A stretch of DNA of 64,000 nucleotides from Sarcomyxa edulis (taxonomy: Eukaryota > Basidiomycota > Agaricomycetes > Agaricales > Mycenaceae): contig QUOL01000001.1 in the NCBI GenBank assembly GCA_009761415.1, forward strand, positions 1,364,001-1,428,000. The letters are read 5' to 3'. How positions within the stretch are numbered: position 1 is the stretch's first letter; each line of letters begins with the position of its first letter. Positions 1 through 12,546 of this stretch are shown in pieces. The notes beneath the pieces were generated by a model. The model made no database searches, was not told the origin of the DNA, and was given only the letters and a program-made list of their open reading frames with translations. The position numbers and the translations under genes are program-made.

Positions 1-1
1 T

Positions 2-805
2 GACAGTGAGACTACCACCTCCATCATAATACTTCTGATGCGTCTTTCGACCAACTTTGATCAAGCGTTCGCTTCTTACCGAAGATTTCATGCAAGCCTA
101 GACGAGAAGGGCTACACTGCTGTCTTGGCTGCTTTCTGCAAGCTTTCGTTCGAAGGCGAATTTCATCTTCCATCTCTATCCCAATATTTCGAGATCGTAG
201 ATGACATGCGCCAGGCCGGCCATCCCCTCTCTGTCCGAATATATACCGTTTTCCTCGGACAGCTCGCCCGAATTATTGAGGACCACCCAGAGTTTCAAAT
301 GGAACTCATACGCTCGACGCGTCAGACACACGACATGCTCACTCTCGACGCGTCTGTCTCGCCCGATGCTCACGTATGGAACCAACTGATGGACACGTAT
401 CAGCGTCTCGGTTGTTTCGCCGATGCTTACAGAGTCTGGGACTTGATGTATCTCAGCGGAAGATTCGATCACGCCAGCGTTAGCATAATCTTGGATGCGT
501 GTGGATATGCGATGGCATGGTCAATCGCTAAGAGTATCACTGGGAAGCTATTCGCGGAGGGCTTCAAGTTCAACCTGAGAAACTGGAACACCTGGCTGGA
601 GTGCTTATGTCGTCTGGGGCGACTGGAGGATGCTGTGAAAACGGCGTGTTTGAGCATGCCAAAGGAAGGTGTCGAACCCAACGTAGACAGCATCAGAACG
701 TTGATGTTTTGCGCTCAAGCTCGTGGCCAGCGAAGCGCAGTGGGTGCACGAATTCGACTTTTTCTACCTACTTTGTGGAAAAAGCTGCCAAAAGATTTAC
801 AATAA
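2..805 (+). CDS. Pentatricopeptide-repeat (PPR) protein, 3' part
   Basis: The reading frame is open from the window edge to TAA at 803-805, so the gene begins upstream and only about 267 C-terminal residues are visible. The chain is made of helical pairs with the PPR pattern, for example PDAHVWNQLMDTYQRLG and the later NLRNWNTWLECLCRLGR-LEDAVK segment, each followed by a helix ending in a basic or polar loop. PPR proteins are usually organelle RNA-binding factors; no target can be inferred here. No intron is needed in this part. It converges on the glycine decarboxylase gene, whose stop lies 140 bp away on the other strand. The PPR call is good; the RNA-processing role is known of the family only. 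Confidence 0.7.
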   Translation, partial: DSETTTSIIILLMRLSTNFDQAFASYRRFHASLDEKGYTAVLAAFCKLSFEGEFHLPSLSQYFEIVDDMRQAGHPLSVRIYTVFLGQLARIIEDHPEFQMELIRSTRQTHDMLTLDASVSPDAHVWNQLMDTYQRLGCFADAYRVWDLMYLSGRFDHASVSIILDACGYAMAWSIAKSITGKLFAEGFKFNLRNWNTWLECLCRLGRLEDAVKTACLSMPKEGVEPNVDSIRTLMFCAQARGQRSAVGARIRLFLPTLWKKLPKDLQ

Positions 806-944
806 CCGATATTCCCAATGTAATTAGAATGAATGATATTTTACAAGGACCCAATCCGTGTGGTTGAGCACTGTGGGGTTTAGTTCAAAGCCGTCTAGAG
901 GAATAGAACGCCTTGTCTATGTCTAAGCGTCTAAGAAAATGTAG

Positions 945-3900
945 TTACGTGGAAGCGAGATCTTCCACCGAGGGGCAATCGCACTGTGAAAAATATGAGT
1001 ACTTTGGGAGGTGAGAGGATAGTTGCATGGCTGTACTCACGATCAAGTTCAGATCTCCGTAGGCTGAGAGATATTTGATTCAGAGACGGAGGATTAGAAC
1101 GACAACAGCTGACTTACCATCATCAACACGAGAAACAGTAGGCCAGAACTTCTTCTCAAGAAGCCAAGATGCAGGGTACGCTGCAGTCTGGCGAGAGTAA
1201 GGTCTAATATATATAATCAGCATGCAAAGAGTCCGTAAAGATCAGCAACAACGAACCGATTCCATTCCTCTTCAGATAGAGCAATGACAGATGGTGGATG
1301 CGGCGCGTTCTTAAGTACATTATTCTCTCTAGGTTGCTTTCCCGAGATTATATCTTCTGCCTCTGCTCGAATTTGAATCATGGCATCACAGAATCTGCGG
1401 CATGACGATTGGTAAGCCGTATAAAATCTGCGGCGATTGCTGTGGCCTACCTGTCTACTTCCTCTAGACTCTCCGATTCCGTGGGTTCGATCAACATGCA
1501 GGTAGAGATGGGCCAGGAGCATGTCGGAGGGTGGAAGCCATAATCCTTCGACCATAAGTAAGCACTTTGGATCTCGAAATGATACCTAGACACGATACGT
1601 ACCTGGAGTCGTTTGGCGAAATCGGTTACTTTGAGTCCAGCAGACTTCTCGAAATCTGCAAGGTCAATCAACAATTCATGGGCTACACGCCCGTTGCCAT
1701 TCGTGTATCGGACATTGTAATAGCCGGAAAGACGAGATGCCATATAATTAGCATTTAGCAAAGCAACCTTGGACGAATCTGTCAACCCTTGACCGCCGAG
1801 CATCTTGATATAGGCCCACGAGATCAGATGGATCGAAGAACTTCCGAATGGTGCTGCAGAGACAGCATTGATGGCTTGAGGTCCGCCGATACGTCTGACG
1901 GGGTGAGATGGGAGGAAAGGCGCGAGGTGCTCCGCTGCACAGATTGGTCTAGAAGACAGAACATCAGAACCTTCACGATACTGCGAGGTTGAGACGGCTC
2001 ACCCAACACCAGGACCACCTCCACCATGTGGACTGAGGAAAGTGTCAATCACAGAATCGGTTTATGAAAGACAGAGACGTACATGGCAAAAGTCTTGTGT
2101 AAATTCATATGACAAACATCGCCACCGCACGTAGCAGGGTTTGTGAGTCCGATTTGAGCATTTAGATTGGCACCTAGGAAGAAGATGAGATAAGGATAGT
2201 TACGTTCAGGGAGTCAACTCACCATCAAGGTAGACTTGGCCACCGTTGTTGTGGATGATTTTGCATGCCTACGCATACGAGAATAAGACAGCGAAAACGA
2301 AGTGGACCACACTACCGGCTTACATCTTGTATACCATCTTCGAAGACACCGAAGGTCGAAGGGTAAGTAATCTGATTCGTCGATGTCAGCTGTAGCATGC
2401 GGCGAGACGTGGAGATGTACCAACCATGAAAGCTGCCAGATGGTCCTTGTGTTTCTCAGCCTTCTCTTTGAGATCTTCTAGATCGAGATTTCCGTTCAAA
2501 AGCGTCTTGACAGGGACGACTTTGAGACCGGCCATAACGGCAGACTAGAAAACGGAATTAGACCAGAATATACACGAGGAGCATGATAGAAACACACAGC
2601 AGGGTTAGTTCCATGGGCGCTCAGCGGAATGAGACAGATATCCCGGTATTGCTCGCCGCGAGATTCATGATATGCCCTTATGACAGAAAGACCAGCATAC
2701 TCTCCAGCAGCACCAGAGTTAGGCTGCAAGGAAGCCGCGTGGAAGCCTGTGATTTTGCATAGGTCCTCCTCCAGTTCCTATATGAAATGGTCAGTAGGTG
2801 AGTCGTGGCAAGAACAGGGAGGTTGTGCCTTACCTGGATAATAGTACGATAGCCCTTGACCTGGTTGAAAGGTGCGAACGGATGGACCGAGCTGAACTCT
2901 GGCCATGTCAAGGGGATCATGCTGCTAGTACTGTTGAGCTTCATGGTACAGCTACCAAGCGGTATCATACTATGAACCAATCCGATATCCTTCGAGGCCA
3001 GATGGTGGATATAACGCAACATCTCGGTCTCCGAGTGATGCTTATTGAAGATGGGATGAGGTAAGAATTCCGACGTGCGCTGTAGAGATAGAGGGATTGA
3101 GGACGTTTCGGGATCGACTAGGTTATCGATTGAGACGGGTGGCAAAGATGCGGCCGATGCAAAGACATTGATCAGGTTGACGAGATCGTTGGGCAACACG
3201 CTTTCGTCGAAAGTGACACCAACGTGAGTTTCGTCGACCTCACGGAGATTAATCCCAGCGGCCAAGGCAGCAGAATGTACAGCTTCAGAGCTCCCTGCTG
3301 GACCGACGTTCAACGTGACAGTGTCGAAGAACTCAGTATTGACGGCAGAGTAGCCCAATGCCTCGACAGAGGATTTGAATACTTGGGTATATGCATGGAC
3401 TTTGCTGGCAATACGTTGCAGGCCTTTGGGACCGTGGTAAACGGCATACATTGCAGCCATGTTGGCGAGGAGGGCTTGACTGGTGCAGATGTTACTGGTC
3501 GCCTTTTCACGACGAATGTGTTGTTCTCGAGCTGTTCCAATATCAACTTATGAACGAGAAAGTCAGACGTTAAACTTACTTTGTAGAGCCAGTCTGTAAG
3601 CAGGATTCCCCGACGCGTCACGACTTCTACCAATAAGTCGGCCAGGCATTTTCCTCTTGAGCTTGTCGGTGACAGCGAAGAAAGCAGCGTGGGGACCCCC
3701 ATATCCTGCCGGTACACCAAAACGAGCAGAGTTTCCTAGAACTACATCTGCACCCCATTCACCTGGAGGCTTCAGCATGGTAAGTGCAAGGAGATCTGTC
3801 GCAACTATGACCAAGCCTCCAACGGCATGGACAGAGTCTGCGAGGGCACTGTAATCTTTGATGTGGCCATCCACGTCAGGATACTGAACGAGAACGCCAC

Positions 3901-4747
3901 ACAAATCCGAACGTAAAGTCTCGTTGGACAACGCCGATGAAGCATTCCCAAACACGATATTGATACCGAACCCTTTGGCGCGCGTGCGAAGCACTGCGAG
4001 CGTCTGTGGTAAAACCCCGTGATCGACGAGGAATGTCCGTTTCTTGTGACCGGTGGAAACATATGCCATAACCATGCCTTCCGCTGCAGCAGTAGCCTCG
4101 TCAAGTAGAGACGCGTTTGCGATGTCCATCGATGTCAAAGACATGATCATCGTCTGATAGTTGACTAGCGATTCCAGACGCCCTATACAAAACCTACATG
4201 AGACACTGCAAACGCGCAGAATAATCAAACTTACCTTGGGCAATCTCCGGTTGATAAGGCGTATAGGGTGTATACCACTCAGGATTTTCCATGACCTAGA
4301 CCCAAGTAATCAGATCAATGACAAGACGCGACGAAAGTAGGTACTCACGTTTCGGAGAATTACAGGTGGAACCACTGCGGTGTGATAACCCATTCCGATA
4401 TAGCTCTTGAACGATTTATTCTCGGAGGCTAACTCCTTGGCTCTAGCATGTAACTCTGACTCGCTGAGAGCTGGGATGGAGGTGTTGTTGACGGAGTTCG
4501 TGGAGACTCTGATTTTCGAGGGTACAGCAGCTGCTACGAATTCGTCCATGGATGTGTAGCCCAGGTTGGATAGCATCACAGAGACTTCAGCGTCATCAGG
4601 TCCTATGTGTCGTTCCGGAAATGTATCGAGAGGGGCAAAGAGGGACGATGCAGGCTTGAGGGTAGCAAGACCTCGAGTTCGTATAGGCCTGCAAGAGAGC
4701 AACAGCCCTGATAGGCGTCTGCAGCCTAGGGCAGCTCGCAGCACCAT
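945..4747 (-). CDS. GCV2: Glycine dehydrogenase (decarboxylating), mitochondrial P-protein
   Basis: P-protein of the glycine cleavage system, a PLP enzyme that decarboxylates glycine and passes the aminomethyl group to H-protein lipoamide in the matrix. The N-terminus is Arg/Leu-rich like a mitochondrial presequence, then [12 protein letters not shown] opens the mature protein. [14 protein letters not shown] sits at about 2935-2970. The PLP site reads [18 protein letters not shown] across an intron, with the Lys codon at 2096-2094. The C-terminus was traced by hand: EEWN(R)[14 protein letters not shown] after an intron at 1256-1204, then [19 protein letters not shown], ending at TAA 947-945. 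The gene has many 50-60 nt introns and would give roughly 1000 residues, the usual eukaryotic length. The start at 4747 fits a targeting peptide. Very sure of identity; some inner splice sites were not checked. Confidence 0.93.
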
Positions 4748-5200
4748 GGGGAAGATGGCTGGAGATGGAGGGGGTGGTTGAAGAGTCGAGAAGAGAGTGG
4801 TTCGTCAAAGTTGATACATAACTGTTCACCGAGCCATTTTCACCAAGTAAAACCAAACGCTTATCGACCGTTTACTAAAGATAACATGTTGGATGGATGC
4901 AAACATGATATTTATGATTTGGATGTTTCTTGGGATGCGTATGGATGACTTTGACACGTTGGTCTACGCGTTTTTAGGAGGAGGACACCTTCCTGGACGT
5001 GCTGCTCCGTTTGCATTATCCTTGGTTTATTATTAGACCCGTCCAAATTCTTTTTCTGTGACTGTAGACGGCTGTTTTGGTCTTGCCATTTCCAGTTTAT
5101 TCCGAGCGCGGCTCCCCGCACTTTCCGATCAACCCCATAAAATCCTACAAAACATAAGAGCAATAGATAGTCACTACATAAATATGGGTATATCCAAGCC
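4748..5200. other. Intergenic spacer with glycine decarboxylase promoter
   Basis: Upstream of the P-protein start and downstream of the ARMH3-like stop, both on the minus strand. Short frames here show no family motif or splice pattern. I see nothing else. Confidence 0.5.
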
Positions 5201-7793
5201 TCAAGGCATCAAGGATAACGCGTCGATGCTAGCATAACGGGCAAAGCCTAGCACATCTTCGGATCTTCTCCTGAAGCACGGAATCAACACGGTGACATGC
5301 AATTTAGCACTGACAAAATATAATACTCACGGTGGTTCTTCCCACTCGCGTTCATCGCTCGCACCATATAGTCCCTCGGCTTCAATTTCCCTCGCAACTA
5401 CGCGCAGAGATGAGGTCGCCGACCGAGCGTTTGCCTTTCGAATTTTCTCCTCGTAAAAGTCTGTTGCCGCGAGAATGTGGGCTAGAATTTCCGAAGGTTG
5501 TTCGGCCTGGTTTATTCGTGAGGTCCGCTTATCTTGAGCAGCTGCGAGAAGCGCCAGGGTTTGCAATAATAGCAACTGCTTCCTCAAAATCGGCGACGAT
5601 CGTACCAACTCATACTGTATAAGAATAGATAAGAACGGTATAACATGAAGCCAGAGACTCTTCAACATACGGTGAATTCCTGAATAGATCGAGAGGTGGG
5701 CATGAAAGTCTCTGCTTTAGTGAGACCGAGACCAATGAGCGAGATGGCCTGCGAAAGTTCGTTATCAGCATAGTCATACGACTCTGGAGTATCATTAAGA
5801 TATACTTCTCGGACAAGGTGTTCCACACCTCCAGTCGTAGCTAAGCTATCCAGTTTGGTCGCCAAAAAATTCAACAGTCCGATAACAGAACTCCAAAATT
5901 CCTGCCAGTGATACTCTGCAAAACATTGGCTTCACGCACTTGGAGATATCCAGACAAGTAAGCGTACCGAGACGGATGCGCCTGTTCTGGAGGTACCAGA
6001 TGACCCTATGACATGTAGCAATGCAAGTGCTAAGAGCAACATAAGGTTATCGCCGAGATCTGGACGCATATGACGACTTACAGGTAAGATCCTGTTTCCA
6101 GACGTTTATGTAGATTGTGGCGCATCCACAGCACGCAACAGTCCAGCAAAGCACACACTGGAGGTCGCATTTTAGGAGGAGGCGGTAGGTGAGGCAGTCT
6201 CTTGGGGACATAGTCAGCAAAGGGTGGTACCGCATTGTTGAGATTAAACCTACTTGGCGGCATATCCGGATATCGTCTGAATGAGGTTGACAAAGGACAT
6301 TGAGCATTGTGTTGTCCTCCGCAAATGCTAAGAGGATGTGCAAGGACAGGTTCGCGTAGGCAAGGGCGCGAGGGGAGGAGGACGACGATGCATGAGTCAG
6401 TAGATAAGATGATAATGTCAGGATGCCGAAAGCTAGGGGAGATGTTTTGCTGTCCTTATTAGCCTCGGTGCTTGAGATGTATCCCGCTAGCACGGTCGAA
6501 AATGTAGTATTGGTCCACATGAACTCGAATATTGGGAGCAATATGACGCTAGCTTCGATAGGTCTGTATAAAGAAATCAGTGCGTCGTCATAAACTTTGA
6601 ACAGGATCGTACTGATTCTTGAATGACTCGCGCGGAGGATCGGTCAGGGTAGATGCCAATGCACGATCAGGCCGAAATGACAAAAGCATAGATCCAAAGG
6701 ATGTTGCTAAAGACGGAGGTGAGTCGTCAGAGATGGCCTGGTAGGCTCTATGTTTCTGTCAACATTCAAAGTAGCGTTAAGCTTAGCAGCAAAGAAAGGG
6801 CACCGACTTCACAGATGAACCAAGAGCAAAATTAGCTGCCCAGCAGATTTTGCGCATCAACTCCTGGTCCGTTGTATCCTTAATGCGCTGCAGGTAGGGA
6901 TTGAGCTTCGCAGCATCTGACTTATGAAAGTTCGCGAGAGTGGAGAGAAGCAGAACGGCTTCGAACGTGAACTTCTCCGTATCTGGAGATGTGATAAACT
7001 AGAAGTGGATTGTACACGGCTTGAGTGAGCCAATCTAATCCTGAGTCTTGTGCACGGACTTACAGAGACGATAGAAGGGAACAAATCGCGCCGCAGAAAG
7101 TATGCGCCTGGACTGAGCTGCCCCACACCGGACATGAATGTGAGAGCTACTTGCAGAACTTGATGGCGAATACTGGCTGTACAGTATGAATTCGATGTTA
7201 TATCTCCTTCTAACAGGGAACATACCTGGGGCGTCGGAATCTGCAAGCATGACATCCACTGTCTCCGCGAATTCCTGCGGATTCCGTGTAATGAGATCAA
7301 TCTGAAAATCGGTATAAGATGCACATTTCGCGTACCATGAAAACTGTGTCACTTTGACTAACGCCTCCTGCGAAGATTTCCATCACCTCCCATCCAGTGA
7401 GATTCTTGGCCAACATAGCCCGGATGAAAATGGAGATGATAGTCAAGGCATGTTCTTTCCTGACTTCATCGTACGACGCGTCTCGAGCATTCGCTAAGCA
7501 GGATGCAAACAGGGCATTCAGGACAGGCTACTGAATAGACACAGCTGAACAGATCGTTGACAAAGAAAGGTTATACCACGTACCTTGAGATCACCTATAC
7601 ACTCTTCTTTCGGTAAGGGTCCCAGCTTTCCTTCAAGATATGGTCGATCGACGTCTAGTTCTAGTAGCTTTGTCCAAAACGCGTCGACGGTATCAGAGGA
7701 GCTGATTTCATCCGGTGGGAATCCCTGGAACAGCCTGTCGAAGGCGCCCACAAATCTCGAGCTGAGCTTGGACGATCGATGGCCTGCTTTCAT
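5201..7793 (-). CDS. ARMH3-like (C10orf76/DUF1741) armadillo-like helical protein
   Basis: Fungal homologue of human ARMH3, a Golgi-associated helical-repeat protein linked to PI4KB. The N-terminus matches the family opening: basic residues, GAFDRLFQG, then AFWTKLLELDVDRPYLEGKL. Later exons carry the helical repeats, for example FEFMWTNTTFSTVLAGYIS, and LKSLWLHVIPFLSILIQYEL near the C-terminus. Many short introns interrupt the gene. A stop is met at 5329-5327, but it lies inside a good donor (GTGAGT, 5330). Splicing to the AG at 5271 adds 23 in-frame residues (RRSEDVLGFARYASIDALSL...) and ends at TGA 5203-5201, so I prefer 5201. The family call rests on N-terminal motif memory. Function in fungi is known only by analogy (S. 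pombe UPF0588 protein). Confidence 0.72.
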
Positions 7794-8241
7794 AATAACT
7801 CCCCGTAGATGAGAGCTTCGAGGGACGCGGCGCTGCCAATACGACTGTGAGCACTACCCGTGAGCTGGCGCGAAGGTCAGAACTCTGATGAATAACCGAG
7901 TGAAAGGATGATGATATCTTTAGGGTCGTTGACCAGTGACCAGTCCGCATCGTCCGCAGTACTGCACATCAGATCCATGAAGCGCTTGATCAAGAGTTTC
8001 GATCACACAGTTCGAACTTAGTTTACCGCCCCGATCTCAATTTTGACTCTCTGTTTTGCTCGATCGCGCAAGACTTCGGGTTCTTAGGGAGTGGAATAAT
8101 CATATCATGATGTTAGTGTAGCTTGTACATTTCTTTGATGTTCAGGTAACGCGATCACAAGCTTGCGTGAAATAGGGCTCTGGAAGACTGGAACATAGAC
8201 TTCAGCAAGAATGACAGGACGAAATGAGGTTCGTAACGCAC
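7794..8241. other. Spacer between ARMH3-like gene and IBP-A
   Basis: Holds the promoter side of the ARMH3-like gene and the 3' side of IBP-A, both on the minus strand. No coding exon recognised. Confidence 0.45.
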
Positions 8242-9199
8242 TCATTCAGGAGGTGGGACTATAGAAGCCATTTGGAGAGCGACCGCTGTTTGAGCAAGAA
8301 TTCGGCCATTCATACTAGCACCAGTGTCTAGAGTCACGGCGGTGGCCCCTAGTATGATCCCTTCAAAGTGCGCGCCAGGTCCAATAGCCACTCCTCCCGT
8401 GACTGCCCATACGACGTTCCCCGCATTTGCAGTGCCTGCAAATACGATTTTCTCGTCAGCGGCCATCGTCAGTGTCCCTGCAATCTGGAAGATCCAGGCT
8501 ATGAGGATATGCGTCATTGGCTAGAATGGCTGATAGTGGAATGAGATGCGTACTGTCCAGAACGGTGCCCACGAGTGTCAAGGCAGTGGGAATGGTGACC
8601 CCTGTAGTCCATTTATAAAGCCCCGGTGTGAGACTTAAGCCACCGATGCTACCTGCGCATGATTACGGTTAGTATGTATATCCAAGTACGATGTATCGAA
8701 GCACGTACCACTACCTAGGTTGAAATTGTCAGGGTCCACACGGCCGGCAGCGTCGGTAAAAGCAGTCTGCATGTCAGAGACTGCAGTGGTCAATCGGAAT
8801 GGGGTAGGATTGGAATAATCGGCAGCAAGAAGCCTCCCAACGACTTGGGGTGAGCTTGAGAAGGTTCCACTGGCTGATCTTGCGAGGCCGAATCCCGTCA
8901 AAAAGCTACCTGAAGCAGGGCTGACGCCGATATTTCCGACTGTTCATTCTTCAGTGAAGAGAAGATGCTGCCAGGGGTGCCGATGGAAGAGAACTCACCA
9001 ATCGATGAAGAGGGTACAGTCGAGATACCTGCTTTTGCAAGAACAGTAAATCCACTAGCAGCACCCAGGTTGACAGGAGCCGGGCCAAAGGCGATAACGC
9101 AAGACGTTGACTACAAAGACGTCTGATCAATGTTCAATATGATTCAGGATGACTGCGTACCAAAAGGGTGATAATCAGGAAGTTGGCGATGCAAGACAT
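8242..9199 (-). CDS. Ice-binding protein IBP-A (DUF3494), secreted
   Basis: Secreted DUF3494 protein; in the family the right-handed beta-solenoid adsorbs to ice crystals outside the cell. Five exons were resolved: 9199-9161, 9110-8999, 8939-8709, 8652-8554 and 8498-8242, with introns of 50-59 nt, phases 0/1/1/1 and a tactaac branch site in intron 3. This gives 245 residues. MSCIANFLIITLL with the next residues STSCVIAF is a signal peptide. The mature protein has the family landmarks VNLGAASGFTVLAKAGISTV, VGNIGVSP, SIGGLSLTPGLYKW, WIFQIAGTL, NVVWAVTGG, HFEGIILGATAVTL and GASMNGRILAQTAVALQ. It is first of three same-strand paralogues. Identification is secure; ice affinity itself is inferred from the family, since some DUF3494 proteins may have other surface roles. 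Confidence 0.92.
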
Positions 9200-9783
9200 A
9201 CTGGGGTTTCTTGGTGAGGGCTTCAACGCGAGTATACGCGTTTTTAAGCCAAACCATGGATGACGTTCGTGATCTTGAACAAGGGGTCATCCTACAGTCA
9301 TCGAGGTCGAAAGAACGTACATTGAGACCGGGACCTGACCTGAAAGAACTTCGAGGTCCACCACTGTCAGCGAGTAGCAATAGTGAAGCCACGGAAGGAC
9401 GAACTACAGGTACGCTCGGAGGCGCGTTGGTGTCGGCCCGAGAAGCCTAGTGCTCGACAGACTTGGGAAGGCTCACTGGTTCGGTCGTAAGTGGGCCAAG
9501 TGAGGAAAATGTTACAGAAAGAGCCTCAGAATGACTAAACTGGGATACTTGATGTTCGGGTTGTTGGGTTTGTCGACTTTGAAGAATTCGGGTGTCTCGG
9601 AGCAGTGCACATGGCATAGAAGGACGACAATTTTCTGGTTAAAATTCGGCACTAGCTCTGTAAATTACAGAGAAATCCGATAGGTACAGACCATAAGCAC
9701 TCGAGAATATCTACGATACACTTATAATGTGCATCAGCGGAGAACAGCAGAGGAAAGACAAGAGACCGAAGTGTGGCTCACCT
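9200..9783. other. Spacer: IBP-A promoter side and IBP-B 3' side
   Basis: Open frames here are short and unmatched. A TA-rich cttaaaaac on the minus strand at about 9238-9246 may serve as the IBP-A TATA element, but it is weak. Confidence 0.35.
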
Positions 9784-10769
9784 TTACGCAGCAATGAGAG
9801 GAGGAACGATCGAGGCCTTCTGGAGGGCAGCCGCGGTTTGCACCAAGATACGGCCGTTCATGGTAGCTCCCGTGATGAGTGTTGCACTTGTCCCTCCAAG
9901 GATGACTCCCTCGAAGTGGGAGCCAGTACCGATGGTTACGCTTCCGTCGACAACCCAGAAAATCCTTGCAGGATTCGCAGAGCCGGAAAGGATCACCTGC
10001 TTATTCGCAGCCATTGTAAGAGTACCTGCGATCTGGAAGATCCAAGCTATAATATGTGTCAGCAGTCATAGACTTGGCTCGTGAAGCAATATGACTGCTT
10101 ACTATCTGTGAGCGATCCAGAGAGGGTAACACTGGTGGGAATGCTCAGTCCTGTCGTCCATTTGTAGAGGCCCGGAGTAAGGGTCAGACCACCAATACTG
10201 CCTGTAATAGTATTCAGACACATTGGACATAAGGAATGATCTTCGAGGATACGTACCACCGCCAACATTGAGGTTGTCGGGATTGACGCGACCAGAAGCG
10301 TCTTCAAAGGCAGTGTGCATGTCAGCGATAGCAGTGAGCAGCTGAGACGGGGTAGGGCTGGTGTAATCGGCGGCAAGAAGCTGCCCTGTAACTTGGATTG
10401 AAGACGCAGAGGTTCCAGTCGAACTCTTTGTAAGGCTGAATCCGGTAAGAGCGCCTCCGGATGCAGGGCTCACACCGATGTTTCCGACTGTGATAGATGA
10501 TTTCAGTTTCAGACAATGTAAAAAAATCACGCGAAAACAACTCACTGACGGAAGAACTGGGTACGGTTGAGATACCAGTCTTGGCAAGCACGGTGAAACT
10601 ACTGGATGAACCTAGATTCACCGGAGCAGGCCCAAGGGCGAGGACACCGCCAAAGGTTGCCTGTAAAGAAAGATACCACCATGTAAGCACGTCCGCATCG
10701 TCGTCAAGAGAATAAACGATGAACGCGTACCAATAAGCTCAAAGCTAGGATTTGTGAGATGGAAGACAT
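9784..10769 (-). CDS. Ice-binding protein IBP-B (DUF3494), secreted
   Basis: Second IBP paralogue. Exons are 10769-10731, 10660-10546, 10487-10257, 10201-10103 and 10046-9784, with introns of 70, 58, 55 and 56 nt. The product is 248 residues. The signal peptide is MSSISQILALSLL plus the start of exon 2 (ATFGGVLALG). Solenoid motifs: VNLGSSSSFTVLAKTGISTV, VGNIGVSP, SIGGLTLTPGLYKW, WIFQIAGTLTMAANKQVIL, RIFWVVDGSVTIG, HFEGVILGGTSATL and GATMNGRILVQTAAALQ. Exon 5 is 6 nt longer than in the other five copies, giving the C-terminal PPLIAA. Exons 3 and 4 (231 and 99 nt) are the same length as in every copy. A minus-strand TATATAA lies about 47 bp upstream of the ATG. Secreted ice-binding role inferred from the family. 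Confidence 0.92.
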
Positions 10770-10815
10770 GAGCTATGAGGAAATGGATGCCTTTTGGTAA
10801 AACCAGCATGGGGGC

Positions 10816-10822
10816 TTATATA
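10816..10822 (-). promoter_or_regulatory. TATA box of IBP-B
   Basis: TATATAA on the minus strand, about 47 bp upstream of the IBP-B start codon. Similar TATATAA(A) boxes precede IBP-D, E and F, which supports it. Confidence 0.5.
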
Positions 10823-11587
10823 GTGTTTTGGGGACATATATCAGTGTCGGTCCACAATTGATAATGACGAGTTTTCCTCCCAGAGGAGTGCTAGAAGAAG
10901 AAAGCAGTGACGAGTTAGACACCAATAGAGTGGAATTGAAGGGTCGCAACTGTTCTAGATGCGATGAACCCGAATACCAATATCGTTATACGTATACCAG
11001 CGTGGCATCATTCATGTCCTGTTCTGTTCTTCAGAGTCATGCGCGTGTTCACAATGAAATGGACACGCTACGAATTCGAACATCGCAATCGGAAGTCAAG
11101 GACGATAATTTCAATTAGCTGAGGCCGTCGATCGGTATGACTGATTTGTACCTGTGTATGCATGTATGCCAATAGCCCGAACAAGTCAACTTATGCCTCC
11201 GCTTAACCTCCGTTTTCGAAGCAAAAGGTTCCGTTCGGACGTTGAAAGACAGGGAGATGGCGCCACATTTTCTTCGATCGATAGGAAACCCGGATTTCTG
11301 GTAATTGGATGGATCGATACCGCTGAGGCCGCTATGGCATCGTTGAAAAGATCACAAGTGGTAGCCGATTCAAAAGTTAAACCTCATGACAGCCCAGCCT
11401 CTTGAGAACACGATTGTATGTTTAAAACTGCGATATGTGTACACGGCTACTAGCCAAGAGCCAAATCCAAATCCTACAAATCCCTACGTGTGAATCATTT
11501 CCTTTGCGTCTCAAATCTGTCGTGCAAACGGAGTCAATAAGAGGTGAACTGAAAGGCTAAAGGAGCTGTCCATACCGTTTTCGATGT
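10823..11587. other. Spacer between IBP-B and IBP-C
   Basis: About 760 bp. Two plus-strand frames (10828-11118, 11154-11405) lack motifs, run through the IBP-B promoter and have no splice support. I see no gene. Confidence 0.45.
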
Positions 11588-12546
11588 TCAATGAGAAGGC
11601 GGAATGATGGAAGCCTTCTGGAGCGCAACTTGAGTCTGAGAGAGAATGCGGCCGTTCATGGTGGCACCAGTTTGGAGAGTGGCACTGGTGGCTCCGAGTA
11701 CAACGCCTTCAAAGTGTGACCCAGCTCCGATACTCACTCCGCTGCTGACTACCCAAACAACGTTTGCGGCAGTCGCTGAGCCTGACAATATGACTTGTTT
11801 GTTGGCAGCCATGGTCAGTGTGCCCGCGACTTGGAAGATCCAAGCTACAAAAGCCGTTGACAATCTGTTTCCACCCTGAGAGTAAAGACAAGACCTACTG
11901 TCAAGAATAGTTCCGACGAGTGTGACACTAGTGGGGATAGTGACACCTGTAGTCCATTTGTAGAGCCCTGGGGTGAGACTCAAGCCCCCGATATTACCTA
12001 AGAACATGAATCAGACACTATTATCGCAAGAAACGCGTGCCGACATACCGCTTTCTAAGTTGAGCTTGTCTGGATTGATGCGTCCAGTAGCATCACTGAA
12101 CGCGGTCTGCATATCGGCGACAGCAGTGATGAGTTGCGACGGGGTAGGGCTTGTGTAGTCTGCGGCGAGAAGTTGTCCAATGACTTGTGTAGAGGTCGAA
12201 AAGGTCCCAGTCGCTGCTTTAGTAAGGCCAAATCCAGTCATGAAAGTGCCAGAAGCAGGGCTGACACCGATGTTTCCGACTGCGTATGCTGATCAGTAGA
12301 TGTCCGAAAATGCGAAAAAAATGCGCTTACTGATCGAAGAGCTGGGCACAGTGGAGATGCCTGACTTTGCAAGGACGGTGAATTGGCTAGCAGTTCCCAG
12401 GTTGACTGCAGGAGGTCCTGCCGCGATAACGCTGCCGGAGATCGCCTGGACAGTATACGAAGATGAGATTAAATGTCACATAGAAATGGAAAATACAGCA
12501 GTACCAAGATAGAAACCAGGATGCGTGCGATATGACTTGTAGACAT
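11588..12546 (-). CDS. Ice-binding protein IBP-C (DUF3494), secreted
   Basis: Third minus-strand IBP. Exons are 12546-12505, 12445-12331, 12279-12049, 11997-11899 and 11844-11588; introns are 59, 51, 51 and 54 nt. The product is 247 residues. The signal peptide starts MSTSHIARILVSIL and continues into exon 2 (AISGSVIAAGPPAVNLG). Motifs: VGNIGVSP, NIGGLSLTPGLYKW, WIFQVAGTLTMAANKQVIL, NVVWVVSSGVSIGAG, HFEGVVLGATSATL and GATMNGRILSQTQVALQKAS. It is closest to IBP-B by shared phrases such as MAANKQVILSGSA, suggesting B and C are a younger pair. It is head-to-head with IBP-D across a 2 kb centre, so the array is two opposed blocks of three. Confidence 0.92.

Noticed and set aside
10828..11405. Two plus-strand frames between IBP-B and IBP-C
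   Set aside because: The first covers the IBP-B TATA region; neither has motifs or splice signals.
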